A DNA stretch of 64,000 bases from Sipunculus nudus (lineage: Eukaryota > Annelida > Sipuncula > Golfingiida > Sipunculidae). The stretch is from NCBI GenBank assembly GCA_026874595.1, contig CM049313.1, forward strand, positions 38,904,659 through 38,968,658, written 5' to 3'. Below the pieces are notes generated by a model, which had not been told where the DNA came from, did not search any database, and saw only the letters and a program-made list of their open reading frames with translations. Shown here in pieces: positions 12,725-24,720 of the stretch (within the stretch, counting starts at the first letter, position 1; the number at the start of each line of letters is the position of its first letter). Position numbers and translations under genes: made by a program.

Positions 12725-14680
12725 TGAGTAAACCGTTAACATGTTGTAACTGCATCCTTATAACTTTGCCTATAAGTATGTGTCACTTATGCTATTTTGA
12801 GTTTAGGATAACGTTAATATGTTGAAACAGCACCCTATTAAACTGTGCCGATGAGTATGTGTCACTGAGGCTATCTTGAGTTCAGGATAACGTTTATATG
12901 TTGAAACAGCACCCTATTAAACTTTGCCTTTGAGTATTTGTCACTTAGGTTATCTTGAGTTCATGATAACGTTTATATGTTGAAACAGTACCCTATTAAA
13001 CTGTGCCTTTGAGTATTTGTCACTTAAGTTATCTTGAGTTCAGGATAACGTTTATATGTTGAAACAGTACCCTATTATACTTTGCCTTTGAGTATGTGTC
13101 ACTTAGGCTATCTTGAGTTCAGGATAACGTTTACATGTTGAAACAGCACCCAAATAAACTGTGCCTATGAGTATGTGTCACTTAGGCTATCTTGACTTCA
13201 GGATAACGTTAATATGTTGAAACAGTACCCTGTTAAACTGTGCCGATGAGTATGTGTCACTTAGGCTATCTTGAGGTCAGGATAACGTTTACATGTTGAA
13301 ACAGCACCCTATTAAACTGTGCCTGTGTCACTTAGGCTATCTTGAGTTCAGGATAACGTTTATATGTTGAAACAGCACCCTATTAAACTGTGCCGATGAG
13401 TATGTGTCACTGAGGCTATCTTGAGTTCAGGATAACGTTTATATGTTGAAACAGCACCCTATTAAACTTTGCCTTTGAGTATTTGTCACTTAGGTTATCT
13501 TGAGTTCAGGATAACGTTTATATGTTGAAACAGTACCCTATTAAACTGTGCCTTTGAGTATGTGTCACTTAAGTTATCTTGAGTTCAGGATAACGTTTAT
13601 ATGTTGAAACAGTACCCTATTATACTTTGCCTTTGAGTATGTGTCACTTAGGCTATCTTGAGTTCAGGATAACGTTAACATGTTGAAACAGTACCCTATT
13701 AAACTTTGCCTTTGAGTATGTGTCAATTAGGCTATCTTGAGTTCAGGATAACGTTTATATGTTGACACAGTACCCTATTAAACTTTGCCTTTGAGTATGT
13801 GTCAATTAGGCTATCTTGAGTTCAGGATCACGTTTATATGTTGAAACAGCACCCTATTAAACTTTGCCTTTGAGTATGTGTCAATTAGGCTATCTTGAGT
13901 TCAGGATAACGTTTATATGTTGAAACAGTACCCTATTGAACTTTGCCTTTGAGTATTTGTCATTTAGGTTATCTTGAGGTCAGGATAACGTTTACATGTT
14001 GAAACAGCACCCTATTAAACTTTGCCTTTGAGTATGTGTCACTAAGGTTATCTTGAGTTCAGGATAACGTTTATATGTTGAAACAGCACCCTATTAAACT
14101 TTGCCTATGAGTAAGTGTCACTTAGGCTATCTTGAGTTCAGGATAACGTTTACATGTTGAAACAGCACCCTATTAAACTTTGCCTTTGAGTATGTGTCAC
14201 TTAGGCTATCTTGAGTTCAGGATAACGTTTACATGTTGAAACAGCACGCTATTAAACTGTGCCTGTGTCACTAAGGCTATCTTGAGTTCAGGATAACGTT
14301 TATATGTTGAAACAGCACCCTATTAAACTGTGCCTATGAGTATGTGTCACTTAAGCTCTCTTGAGTTCAGGATAACGTTTATATGTTGAAACAGCACCCT
14401 ATTAAACTGTGCCTGTGTCATTTAGGCTATCTTGAGTTCATGATAACGTTTACATGTTGAAACAGCACCCTATTAAACTTTGCCTTTGAGTATTTGTCAC
14501 TTAGGTTATCTTGAGTTCAGGATAACGTTTACATATTGAAACAGCACCCTATGGAACTTTGCCTTTGAGTATGTGTCACTAAGGCTATCTTGAGTTCAGG
14601 ATAACGTTTACATGTTGAAACAGCACCCTACTAATCTGTTCCTATGAATATGTGCCACCTAGGCTATCTTGAGTCAGGGT
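12725..14680. repeat. Satellite array, 79-bp unit, about 25 copies
   Basis: Head-to-tail copies of a 79-bp unit containing ATCTTGAGTTCAGGATAACG, TATGTTGAAACAGCACCCTA and TTTGCCTTTGAGTATGTGTC. Most copies differ by a few substitutions. Three copies (near 13321, 14260 and 14410) lack the same 8 bp, going from GCCT straight to GTGTCA, giving 71-bp units. A block of units starting near 12841 recurs at 13386, an offset of 545 bp or six full plus one short unit. The outer copies near 12725 and 14640 are the most diverged, as is common at array edges. Confidence 0.95.
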
Positions 14681-14908
14681 CAGAGCCACCATTTTAACCT
14701 CGTAATTTTTATGAGATCCATACAACTTCTCTGCATGTATATTGTTTGTATATTTTTTCATCTATCAAAAGAATTATGTTCTTTTTTATATATATTTTTG
14801 TTTAAATCTGAATAACATTTTTCAAGTTTTTATTACTTTAAAATATACATATATATCTCACGCCCACCACATATTTCCACGGAGACCCAAGGTCCTTAAC
14901 ACCTGCTC

Positions 14909-16052
14909 TCAAACTGTGGTGGATCTGACCACATGACTCACGGTGGTACTCGATACAGAGCCGCCTCGCATCCTGTACCCGGATGATGATTGAGATCGGT
15001 GTCTCGTTTTCAGTCCCATCAACAAACGAAACTCTTCACGGAACCTGTGGCTGCATATACAATATAGATACAGGTTGATGGCATTTTTAGCCAATTAAAT
15101 ATATACACTTAGTGATATTGTTAACGTAATGCAATGACGACTCATGGCCCACACCTCTAAACCAGATCGGCAACCACGTGATCGTATAGGGAAGACGCAT
15201 CAGTACAAAGGTCAAGGCCACCGCCACGAGCAAGACGGTCATGTGACGTTCCAGGGCTTTTCTTTTCGCGCTGGTACAGGTATCCCGTCTTTGTAAAACA
15301 TGTTTCCCGGCACTTATGTAGATTCTTACAGTACAGAGAGAGAGAACTACGATCACCAAACTGCCGAGAATATCACATAACACCACCATGACTACAGTCA
15401 CCCCGACAGAGTACACGTCAACATCATCTGGTACGCACCCACTACTGGTGGACACGAAATGTATAGCATATATATTTGCCAGGAAAGAAACGACCCCCAT
15501 CACAGCGATTTGGCTGATTGCTATCTTGAGGTTGGATACCTTCCTGAAAGTTAATGGAAACTTCATGATGATGAACCGGTGCGCACTTATACCAACAATA
15601 AGCAAAGTTGACAGACAGCGGAAGGTATATTTGAAGTAGGCAGTGGCTGAGCACAGGGCTGAACCGGCACGAAGAATCTCATGTTTACTTGGACATTGTA
15701 CATATTCCGTGTACCCGCGACCATGGAACTCTGGTTCAACCATAAGAGCGTTCATTTGTTCGGTGATTAACACACTGATGTCGGATACAGCAACAGCTAT
15801 GAGGAAAACACCGGAAACAGAACTGCGCATGCGCCCTGAGTTGAGCAAAACGATCAGAATGATGACGTTGCTGATACAACCAAAGCCGGTGATGATATAG
15901 AAAGTATAATGTCGTATGCAGGCGGTAAGGTGTGGCGTCACTTTAAAACCAAAAGTGAAATTGTTGTGGTACGAATCCTCCGCTTCAGGGTAAAAATGAT
16001 AATTGTATTCGTATTCCGAGTTGTTTTCCATAATGGCGTCCTTTTGCAGCAC
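14909..16052 (-). pseudogene. Class A (rhodopsin-like) peptide-type GPCR, frameshifted before TM7
   Basis: A receptor of about 380 residues read in two frames. The main frame (15087-16052, 321 codons) has an acidic N-terminus with N-x-S/T sites at Asn10 and Asn31, TM1 with Asn62, TM2 with Asp91, Cys120 at the top of TM3 and Cys206 in the second extracellular loop (the usual disulfide pair), an HRF at 158-160 in place of DRY, and TM6 with Pro288. It stops just inside TM7. The next frame (14909-15094) resumes with NAINLYLYC, the NPxxY equivalent, then the amphipathic SHRFREEF helix and a Ser/Thr-rich tail. Removing one base in the TTAATT at about 15095 would join the frames, so this is a null allele, a young pseudogene or a sequence error. 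The fold suggests an orphan peptide or chemosensory receptor; the ligand is unknown. It is a single exon as far as can be seen. Confidence 0.85.
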
Positions 16053-17458
16053 TCGATTTTCTTATTCAATCCTTATATATTTTTTGCAGTTCCTGGTAAT
16101 TCGGCCATAATCTATTGTGGTTTTTATCAGAGAGACCAACCGATGCAGTCTAGGGCAATAACAGGATTTATTATAAAACAAGTACACAAGTACAGCACAT
16201 AAATAATAATAGCTCAGATCAGATAAGTATTGAAAGCTATCATTCAGTAATAATCTGATAACGAACACTGCACAACATCCTGTATCATGTTCGTCTTATT
16301 TTAACAGTATAGGCCATTGTTTAATACAGTCCTATTCTTCCTGCTTATTTGAAATCATTAAGTAACAACAAGTAAACATGATGTTTAGCTCCGTGCACTG
16401 AAAGTCATCTGAGCTGTAGCGATCACTCCATCCGTCCGTTAAATGGGCACAAATATTAACCGCTGGACCTAGAAACTTCTAACTGAACATCCATTGAGCT
16501 TCATAAAAAAAGTTCCCGAGACACCTGAAATTAGCGTAATTAAACATTTGAAGCTCCAGTATCTGAATAACTTATTTATTGATTGTCATGATTCTTTCAT
16601 GTATTTAGATCATGCTGTTTATCATCAGTTTCTGAATATTGGCGTCACCTTTATTTTTTCTCATGTTTACGCATTTTTTTCTCTATTTTTGACACCTTCT
16701 CTTGAAGCAGTCCGGTCGTTAGCAGGCCCGAAACCGTAACCGATAGACCTATTAACTTCTATCTGTAAAAGTCCTAGACAAATCTTATTGGAAACCTGAA
16801 ATAAGGTGATAGTGACCTATATTCTGCGAACTTCTGACCGAAAACATGATTTAACACCCTGAAAGTCAGATGGGCCTAAATTCTATCCGCTATCCCTAGA
16901 ATTTTCTAAAGCAACATTCAGGGAGGTTCTGGGAAATTTCTCCTTGGGAACTTGAAACTAGGTTATGGTGACCTATAATAAATCTGCAACTGGCCAAAAA
17001 TATAATTATGAGCACCCAGATACTCAGGCATGCAGAAATTGTATCGGCTAGCCCAAGAGTCATCTAATATTACATTCAGGACAGACTTTGGTTAACCTTA
17101 ATTTAGGACATGGTAACCTATATTATGCGTGCTCCTGGTCCAAAACATGATTTTAAGCATCCAGACAGTAAACCAGGGCACAAAACTACCTGTTGGACCT
17201 AGAGCCTTGTAATATGACGTCCCGGGATATCCTTGGCAAGTACTCCTTTGAATCCTGAATAAGGTCACCTATATTGTGTAAGCTATAGGAACACAAGCAT
17301 GGTTTTATCACTGATAAAGTCAGGTGTGCCATATTGATACGGATGACCTAGAACCTTCTAACTTAAAAGAATTAAATATCCTTCAACGCCTGTGATAAGG
17401 TCATGATAACCCATATTCTGTGAGCATCCAGCGGGAAACCTGATTTTTAGCACCCAGA

Positions 17459-17593
17459 CAGACAGGGCACAAACGTTAACTTTTCCATCTGTCAGACAAG
17501 GCACAAGCGTTAACTGTTCCATCTGTCAGACAGGGCACAAACGTTAACTGTTCCATCTGTCAGACAGGGCACAAACGTTAACTGTTCCATCTG
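17459..17593. repeat. 34-bp tandem repeat, 4 copies
   Basis: Unit CAGACAGGGCACAAACGTTA plus ACTGTTCCATCTGT. The first two copies carry one to three changes and the last two are identical. It expands one phrase of the surrounding core repeat. Confidence 0.92.
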
Positions 17594-17814
17594 GAAATGT
17601 TTTCCTTAATGTAAAGGAGATCCATATGGAGTCTCCATGGACATCTGATATACGGTCAAGCTGACCTTAGTTCCAAAACAACATGATTTGAGCGCCCTAT
17701 CACTTTTTTTTCTTTTTATTAGTGGAGGTAACCACCTCCATTTTTAATGCTGTCTTGTATAATTCTTAAACATAGTATTTGCATCTGCATAGTTCCATTT
17801 CACTTTTGGACTAC

Positions 17815-18730
17815 GTTACAGGGCGGTAGCACTCGCTTCCTATCATTTTATTTTATATCTTGGTGTCACCCAGACCCGGTGTCTACCGCTCCTGCAAGTC
17901 CTGGGTGCGTAATCATCCCCATTGATGGGTCATAACACCGAGGTTCCTCCCAAAGACGCACTCGTTTGTGAGTGATAAACGGCTACGGGATACAGCCTTC
18001 CCTTTAGGTAGTATCTCACTGGGCTGCGACAGCTTGCGACTAGTTGGAAACACGACAATTGCGAGAAAATACGCGAATTAGCGACAATTTTCACTTGCAA
18101 TCACACTGAATCGTACTTACGACATGTTTGCGAACATGGGTGTCCCAAAATTCGGCTATAGTTGTCATACCCGTCGTGCGAATGTCGTGCGATGTTCACA
18201 AGACATTCGCACGACATTTGTGAAATATTCGCACGACAAATCGCGACCACAATGTCAGATTCTCATTTTTATCTCCAAATATTCGCAATGTAGTTGCATA
18301 GGTCGCAAACCCCTCTTAAAGTTGTCTCGCAGTTCTCGCAATTTCTGACTCGCAGAAACTGACTTGAGAATAGTTCGAGACATGTTTGAGACGGGTTTGA
18401 GACACCAGCGACGCCTCTGCGACTATTTTGCGAGGAATTTTGTTTTGCGAATTTTTGAACATGTTCAAAATTAGTGCGACAAGTCAGCGACACTTTGCGA
18501 ATCACGCGAGGAAATTGAGAACCGCCGCGAATGTTCTAAGTTACTTTTGAGACTCTCTCCCGAATGAATTCCCAATTTGTCGTAAAGCTGTCGCAACCCA
18601 CTGAGATACAAGCTTTTAAGCCTGCAGAACACTCACCCAGGGTTGAGGCCGACCGTGAAAACCACTACTCCTCGGCTGAGATTTGAACTAGCGACCTCCT
18701 GTGCTCTACCCGTTAGCCACAGAAACCGGT
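17815..18730 (-). mobile_element. tRNA-derived SINE, interrupted
   Basis: Read on the minus strand, the head has a Pol III A-box-like TGGCTAACGGGTAGAGC (18704-18720) and a B-box-like AGTTCAAATC (about 18680-18690). A conserved-looking body with ACCTCGGTGTTATGACCCA follows, ending toward 17815. The piece is split by the 600-bp inverted-repeat element at 18008-18607. A fragment of the same body is at 9410-9545. Confidence 0.75.
18008..18607. mobile_element. Non-autonomous element with inverted-repeat ends, rich in GCGAC words
   Basis: The ends are near-perfect inverted repeats: GTATCTCACTGGGCTGCGAC at the left and the complement GTCGCAACCCACTGAGATAC at the right, with AGCTT also mirrored inside them. 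The interior is packed with GCGA/TCGC, CGCGA and TTTGCGA words on both strands, which gives a high self-complementarity and a CpG level far above the neighbourhood. No protein is encoded. It sits inside the SINE. Confidence 0.8.
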
Positions 18731-18859
18731 GTGATTGGTTACAGTTTGACCTAGAATCTTCTAATTTTATCATGATCCAGGGAGTTTCCTATAAAAATTC
18801 CTAGGAAACCTGAAATAATGTCACTGTGACCTATATTATGCACTCTGGAAGTCATTCTA

Positions 18860-19970
18860 TCCATTGTTCAAGGATCCTTATCAAATATTTTTCACATGGT
18901 CATAACTTAAAAAATTAATGCATGCTTAACCTGTATGTCAAATTCAGCTAAGCTTCATGGTCTTTGGACCACATGTTTATAAATTTTATAGTGTATTCTG
19001 AGTTAAGGGTAATGTGACATATCATGTTATCAATACTTTGTAACCAGTGGTCATCTTGAATTTTGGCTACAAAACAACTGTATAAACACATAATAATTAC
19101 ATAACGACTATATATAAACTTCAAAAGTATGATGAGATAATAAATGATATAGGGATTGTATCAGAAGAATTTAATTTAAAATTAATACATGAAATATTTG
19201 GTGGCAGTTTGAAACTAAACAGATACTTATGGGTAATGTAAGGCATGCACCTTTACAATAATACAGGGCCACATGTTTGATTCAGTATAAACCTTGATAT
19301 CCCAGGGTTACTAAAAGTTAGTCTACATTTTAGTAGGTGTATATTCGGAGGGTTCTTAACAATACATCTGACTGCACACTACCTAACGGTCAAGAGGATT
19401 CCGCCAAGATAAGTCCTGAGAACTGCTAAGAAAGATGAGAGAGGGAAAAAACCTGAAACGATGTACCGAGGACGAAGTGATGGTAACCGGCTTTCATGCC
19501 CAGAGCTAAAGTATAGGACAGTAATAATCGTTTATTAAAGAGAGAGTCCGTTGGCGTGGGTTGTTGATTCTCTGTGTTCCCATTTTAGCGAAGGGTTTTA
19601 GTATGTAAGGAATGCATATCACTGGGATGTGGGCAAGTGATATTAACTGGGTGATCATAATGAATTTGGCTACAACACAACAATGTTTCATTATATAATA
19701 ACTTTATAAAGACTATATATATAATCTTCAGAGACATGATCATTCATTTAAAATTTTATTATTGATTAAAGTAAATGTAAAAAAAGGATCAATATATTTA
19801 ATACGGAGTTGGTTTTTTTCTAGACCACGGTTTACCTGCTTCCGTTCTGATTTAACTCTCCAAATTCGGCAGACGTATCGGTAGTGTGTTCTTCTAGGAC
19901 AAGTTTGTTTTATTTTGCAGGATTATGCCCTATCAAGCTGAATAATTAATAATTTTAATATTTCCCTATT
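18860..19970. other. Non-coding stretch
   Basis: AT-rich. A pair of related phrases, gctacaaaacaactgta... at 19069 and ggctacaacacaacaatg... at 19668, each followed by an ataact...gactatatata stretch, suggests another diverged repeat pair; nothing else recognised. Confidence 0.45.
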
Positions 19971-19979
19971 ATGTGCCCC

Positions 19980-21380
19980 TATTCCTTTTGTGCTGCAAGG
20001 TCCTCCACGCCTGTGACGGTTTTCAGGAGGCGCCTCGGGGATTTTTACTGGCCTGTGAAGACCGTGGCCAGCGCTCATGTCCTGCCCAAAGGTAATTCCG
20101 TGCAATACGCGGTCACGCGGGTCCACTATGATCCTCATTGTTCCCCTATATCCATTGTAACGCCTCTAAAGGAATTTTCTCTCTTAAAGGAAGTAAAGGT
20201 TTTCATGAAAAGACCGCATGACTCCGCTTTCAATGCGAGGGCTTTTCAGTTTGGTCAACACTTTGAGTCCGGAGATGTGACCACCGTTTGACAAATTCTT
20301 TTAGGGGTTACAGGTATGTTGATTGTTTATGCATTCAAAAATATCTTTCCATAATAACCATGGTTTCAAATGTTTGGCAAGGTCATGTATTTTATGAAGT
20401 TTGTTTTTTATTCAAAAAGAGCCCCACAACTTGAATATCATTCGGATTGGATGGGGGTTGGGTCGGGGTGGGTTACATATATTTGTTCACCTTGCGAGTG
20501 GCAGAACAAATAAATACGAATGAATGGCTTCCTTACGGGGAGAAAGTAATGGTCCTTTGTCATAATGGTTTATAAGAAAATATATATTGTGGTGATTCGT
20601 ATTACCTCCAAAATGAAATGGACTATTGATATGTCTTTACCCTAACCCTCTACAAATGTTCAGCAAAACATCGCTTTTTTGCTTTTCGCTTGCATGTCAC
20701 GCTTTTTCAGGAGGCGACCTGTAATCCAAACTGCACCCTTTTACCATTATATCGAATGTTAAGGAATTTTACTCTGTCAAACGGAAGTAAAGATTTAAAT
20801 TCAAGCACGGAACTCATGTCCACATGAATTATTCAATAGGGAGCACTTTTCCGTTGAGTGGACACAAAGAGCTGAGACCCTTTACACGATCAACGTTTTA
20901 TAGGTTTACAGGTATGTTGATTTTTATACATTCAGAAGTATCTGTCCATGTTAACCATGGTTTTAATAGTTCGGCCGATTTATGGGTTGTTTGAAAAAAG
21001 TTTTTTTTCAAAAGGAAGCCCGGGGGGATTGCACACACTTCTAAGGGTCCTTCATCTCTTGGGGACTTTGAAACCCCCGCCAGAATCTACTAATCAGTCA
21101 TTCGTTCATACGTGCACGTTTCTTGTAAAACATCGTCATGGTTCAGAAACACGGGTTTACCAAGCGAGTGACAGAACAACTACATACAAATTGCATACTC
21201 GGAGACAAAAGAATAGGCCCTTATAATTATTCATTTGTGGAATTGTTATTATGGAACTTAAGAAAAAATATATTATGGTGATTCCGATTACCTCCAAAGA
21301 TGTAATGGATTACGGATGCAGTTTTACTCTACCCCTCTACAAATTTCAGCAAAATCTGTATATTACATTTTGCGTTAATT
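19980..21380. repeat. Old tandem duplication, two diverged copies of about 690 bp
   Basis: Matching landmarks occur in the same order: TTTTCAGGAGGCG at 20013 and 20697, AAGGAATTTT at 20169 and 20761, TTACAGGTATGTTGATT at 20307 and 20907, ACCATGGTTT at 20358 and 20955, GCGAGTG near 20493 and 21161, ATGGTGATTC-like at 20589 and 21275. Offsets run from 592 to 686 bp because of indels. A 106-codon ORF at 19971-20291 falls in the first copy. It is not kept open in the second copy and is unlikely to be a gene. Confidence 0.8.
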
Positions 21381-23480
21381 TGCTGAAATACAATGCAAGA
21401 AACCAAGGCTGAAGTGTTTTCTTTGCTAAATGCTTTCATCGAAATAGATCAACCTGCTTTGTCAATTTTGCATTTTCGATTTGTCAATTTTGCATCAGAC
21501 GTGCCTATTCCATAACAGTTTACAGTACATAAACCAAACATTTGATTCTGTTGGAATATATTTTTCTGGGCCTATCTTTTTCACATTGGCAGCTATACGT
21601 TTCGCGTAAAAGAGACCAACGACATATGTATGTGTATACAAATAACGCTTGTGTCTTTTAACATGCCTTAGACTATACTCTCAACTGCTACACTGAATAA
21701 ACATCGTGTTTGACGATGTCGCCTGAGCCCCAAATAATACAAAGCATCTTTCATATAATTTCACGGTAGAATGCTTCTTTATACAATCATTACACCTACG
21801 ATATTTCCTAAGCAATGAAGCTGTCGGACCTTTGTTGTTTATCGGGAAAAAACTTCTCACTTAAAAATTCGTACACCCTGTATATGCCTCACGTCTCTTT
21901 CCAAAAAATATTTCTTTGTTAGACTTCTGGAATAGAATAATTTTTCTTTCTATGTTGATATTTTGGGGGGAGGGTGTTCATAGAGAATTCTAGCAGAAGT
22001 AATCTTTATATCATATAAGTGAAACACATGACAAAAGTTTCTGCAAAAACCTTAGAATTAAAATATGCGTCGTTTGGTTCCTATCAGCTCATTACAAAAA
22101 TAAACATCAGATGGAGCCGTTGATTTTCCATAGGAGCAGCTAGTTTTATATTAATACTCAAATGCTTGATGATAATTTAAGGCACTATTGACACTGCGAG
22201 GGATGCAGAGTTTCAACAAGTGATAGACCACTTGATTGATTCAGTAATAATCTGCAAATCACAGCTTAAAACAGTTCACAAATGTTCAGTATGTATTTCA
22301 CCATTCATTGGGTATTGCAATTGGACGGAGTCATGTAATGAAGTCACAATGTTTCTTTATTAATCCCGTTTTGTACGCAATTATCTTTTAAAAAGGGCCA
22401 AATACAGTAAGTATTCCGTTCATTTGCCGGGAATTCTTAGGAGAAAATTAGAGAATCCTTTATATGTTTTTAAAAAACGATTATTCTGGAAAATGATCCC
22501 TGTTATTTAGTGAAGGACAGAAGCATTTTTAAAAATAATCAAAAAGAATGAAATGAAATAAGCTAAAAATGAAATGAAGTAATGAATAAACTGAAATGAA
22601 GTAACGCCATAAGTGAATCCCACTTTGCATGACAATTCATGCATGTTTTTGGAATTAATAGCAATCTTGACCAAGAAATGAAATTTTGAGTGCTGTGAAG
22701 AATGGGAAAGTATTAAAATCCTCCTCCTTTATCAGTACTCTCAATGTTGATATCATTCCAAGCAAACCTAAACCTTAATAAAAGTAAATGAAATCTATTT
22801 ACTTTTTAAATATGATTTGCACTGGTGTTTGTCGTGAAATATGAAAACCGTCCTAAATCTCAGTTGTCCCCGTAAATTGGATAAAATGGATTTTTGAGAG
22901 ACGATATGTTTGTACAGGATGAATCCAAATAAAACAATAGCCATTTTTACACGGTCCCTGATCAGGCTGCCAGACTTCTGTAAATTCCTTTAGTGCATAC
23001 AACATTTGTCTTATTCTCCGGAGGCAAACTTTGTAGGAAAACACACTAATACATCCAAAACATTTCTGTTGTTTGCAGTGGTTCAGGGACGTTATCTGTG
23101 CACGACCATAGTTCATGGGCAGATTTAATTATCATTATAGTGATAGTCAAGACATCATTGCATGCCTGGGCTCACGACGACCATGAGGTGTGCGGCCATA
23201 TTGAAGCTGAACTCCTTGCTTGTACAAATCCATACAGGCCATATTTCTCGGGAAAGACCAGTATTCGCCGTCCTTTCGGATTTTCCCTAAGTCTAAGGGA
23301 GACTTCGGCGCGGCTCCAGTTCAGCTGCAATATGTCTCATTTTATCTAATTCCCAATTTTCGTGATTAATTTTCATTTTTCATGTTTCTCTTTATTAATT
23401 AGCAATTGGAGTTTTTAAGTTATCTGCAGTTTATTATTTTCAAATTCATTGGTTGATGATGAGGATATTTATGAACAGTT
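21380..23480. other. Non-coding stretch
   Basis: No repeat family or coding signal was recognised here. ORFs at 22853-23116 and 23098-23349 have no motif. Confidence 0.45.
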
Positions 23481-23489
23481 GCAAAATAA

Positions 23490-23625
23490 ATGCAGAGCAC
23501 CAGGCCTTGGTTGGGGTCGACCGTGAACAATCTCACAGCTCCTCTGGTGGTACCGGTACTCGAACTCGCGATCTGTGCTCTTAGGAGTCCTGTGTGCTGT
23601 CGAGACCACGGACCCCGGTAAAATG
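23490..23625 (-). mobile_element. tRNA-derived SINE
   Basis: On the minus strand there is a TGGTCTCGACAGCACACAGG segment (A-box position), then GCGAGTTCGAGTACC (23555-23569), a good B box, then GTGAGATTGTTCACGGTCGA and a short tail toward 23460. The phrase with CACGGTCGRCC after the tRNA part is shared with the SINE at 17815-18730, where it lies near 18650, so the two are related. Confidence 0.75.
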
Positions 23626-24364
23626 CAAAATTTAACGTAAAACTTCAAAATATCAGTTATTTTACTCCGAGCAGTACATTTTGCAACTGAAGTCATAAAC
23701 GTAAATGCGCCTTTGCGCTATTGACTCAAACATAGTTTAAGTAACTTCTCGTAGTTTTCTGCAAAGTATGTAGTTCTGAATCTTCTGAATTTAATTGATC
23801 TACATTGAAAGTGATATTGGTAAAATGCAGATTTTTAGCCAGCATTGGATTAACGAATCCATAATCAGTTATTTAGTCGTCCCTTTTCCCATAGTCACAT
23901 AAACAAGAGCAGTCGTGTTGAAGCCGAGGGGATCTGCATTGTGAATGGTTCCAGTGAAAAACGGCTAAACCCAGACGTTGGCTCATTATCTACTGTGACC
24001 GTACTTCAATTTTCCAGCACTCGGATATCAGACGGCCATTCTGACAACTGGATTATACAATAAACATGTCGCAGAGATTCCTTAATAGATCAACCCACAT
24101 TGGCGCAGGATCTTTATTACCTGTCCTGTGTCAGCTATATGTGTAAATAGGTCACGGATCTGTCAGTAACTATGGTGTTTGTTAATTTTATAAGCCTTTT
24201 TTATCACTCTCATTACATATATCAGCCGGTGTTTGATAATTCTTCGTATTTATAATGGAATGAATCACAAAAAAAAAAAAAAACTAAACGCGTAAAATGA
24301 TATACAATGGCAAAAGGTCTAAGTAGTATAATCTATTGACCGAACAATACATGAATTTATGCAC

Positions 24365-24720
24365 ATTTTAGCTCAGCTGACTATAAGTCATCTGAGCTAC
24401 AGTCATGGTCCTTTGTCCGTTGTCCGGCCGTCCGTCCGTTTACAGGGCACGTTTTGAAACCGTTGGACCTTCGAACCTGAAATTCGGCATATAGTTAGAT
24501 GTCACCAAAATCTCCTTCCATACCGAAATTTGAGTCACTACGACTTAGTTCCTTCGAAATATTAAGGAAAAGCCTCAATTTTCCATTAAAAATTCCTTGT
24601 CAGACTTCAAGATTGTATCACCTGATATTAATCATTTTTAATATATCCATTCCTCTATTTATTTCCTGTGTACATACCAGAAATTAGTTCAATATTTGGA
24701 GTGATGGGCTAGAACGTAAT
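24365..24720 (-). mobile_element. Fragment of the hairpin-ended core-repeat family
   Basis: TTTTAGCTCAGCTGACTATA and TCATCTGAGCTACAGTCATG, then GTCCGTTGTCCGGCCGTCCG and a few hundred bases of the core (GTTGGACCTTCGAACCTGAA). The opposite end was not found, so the copy is truncated or its end has decayed. Confidence 0.65.

Larger units (their letters stand above)
16384..18860 (-). mobile_element. Hairpin-ended core-repeat element with nested insertions
   Basis: It opens with TTTAGCTCCGTGCACTGAAA and TCATCTGAGCTGTAGCGATC, then GTCCGTC. It continues as degenerate units of about 175 bp, each carrying GACCTAGAACCTTCTAA-like, CCTGAAATAAGGTCA-like and GTGACCTATATT-like phrases. The units resume at 18740-18850 after the inserted SINE, so the original element was interrupted. 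Orientation is given by analogy with the copy at 9546. The far edge near 18860 is not sharp. Confidence 0.65.

Noticed and set aside
11575-14680. A CRISPR-like repeat array
   Set aside because: Units are contiguous with no unique spacers, and the rest of the window is clearly eukaryotic.
15388-16202. Plus-strand ORFs over the GPCR
   Set aside because: Antisense shadows without motifs; the minus frame has all receptor landmarks.
23490-23625. A true tRNA gene
   Set aside because: A- and B-box-like words are present but no cloverleaf with acceptor stem could be formed, and the shared 3' body marks it as a SINE.
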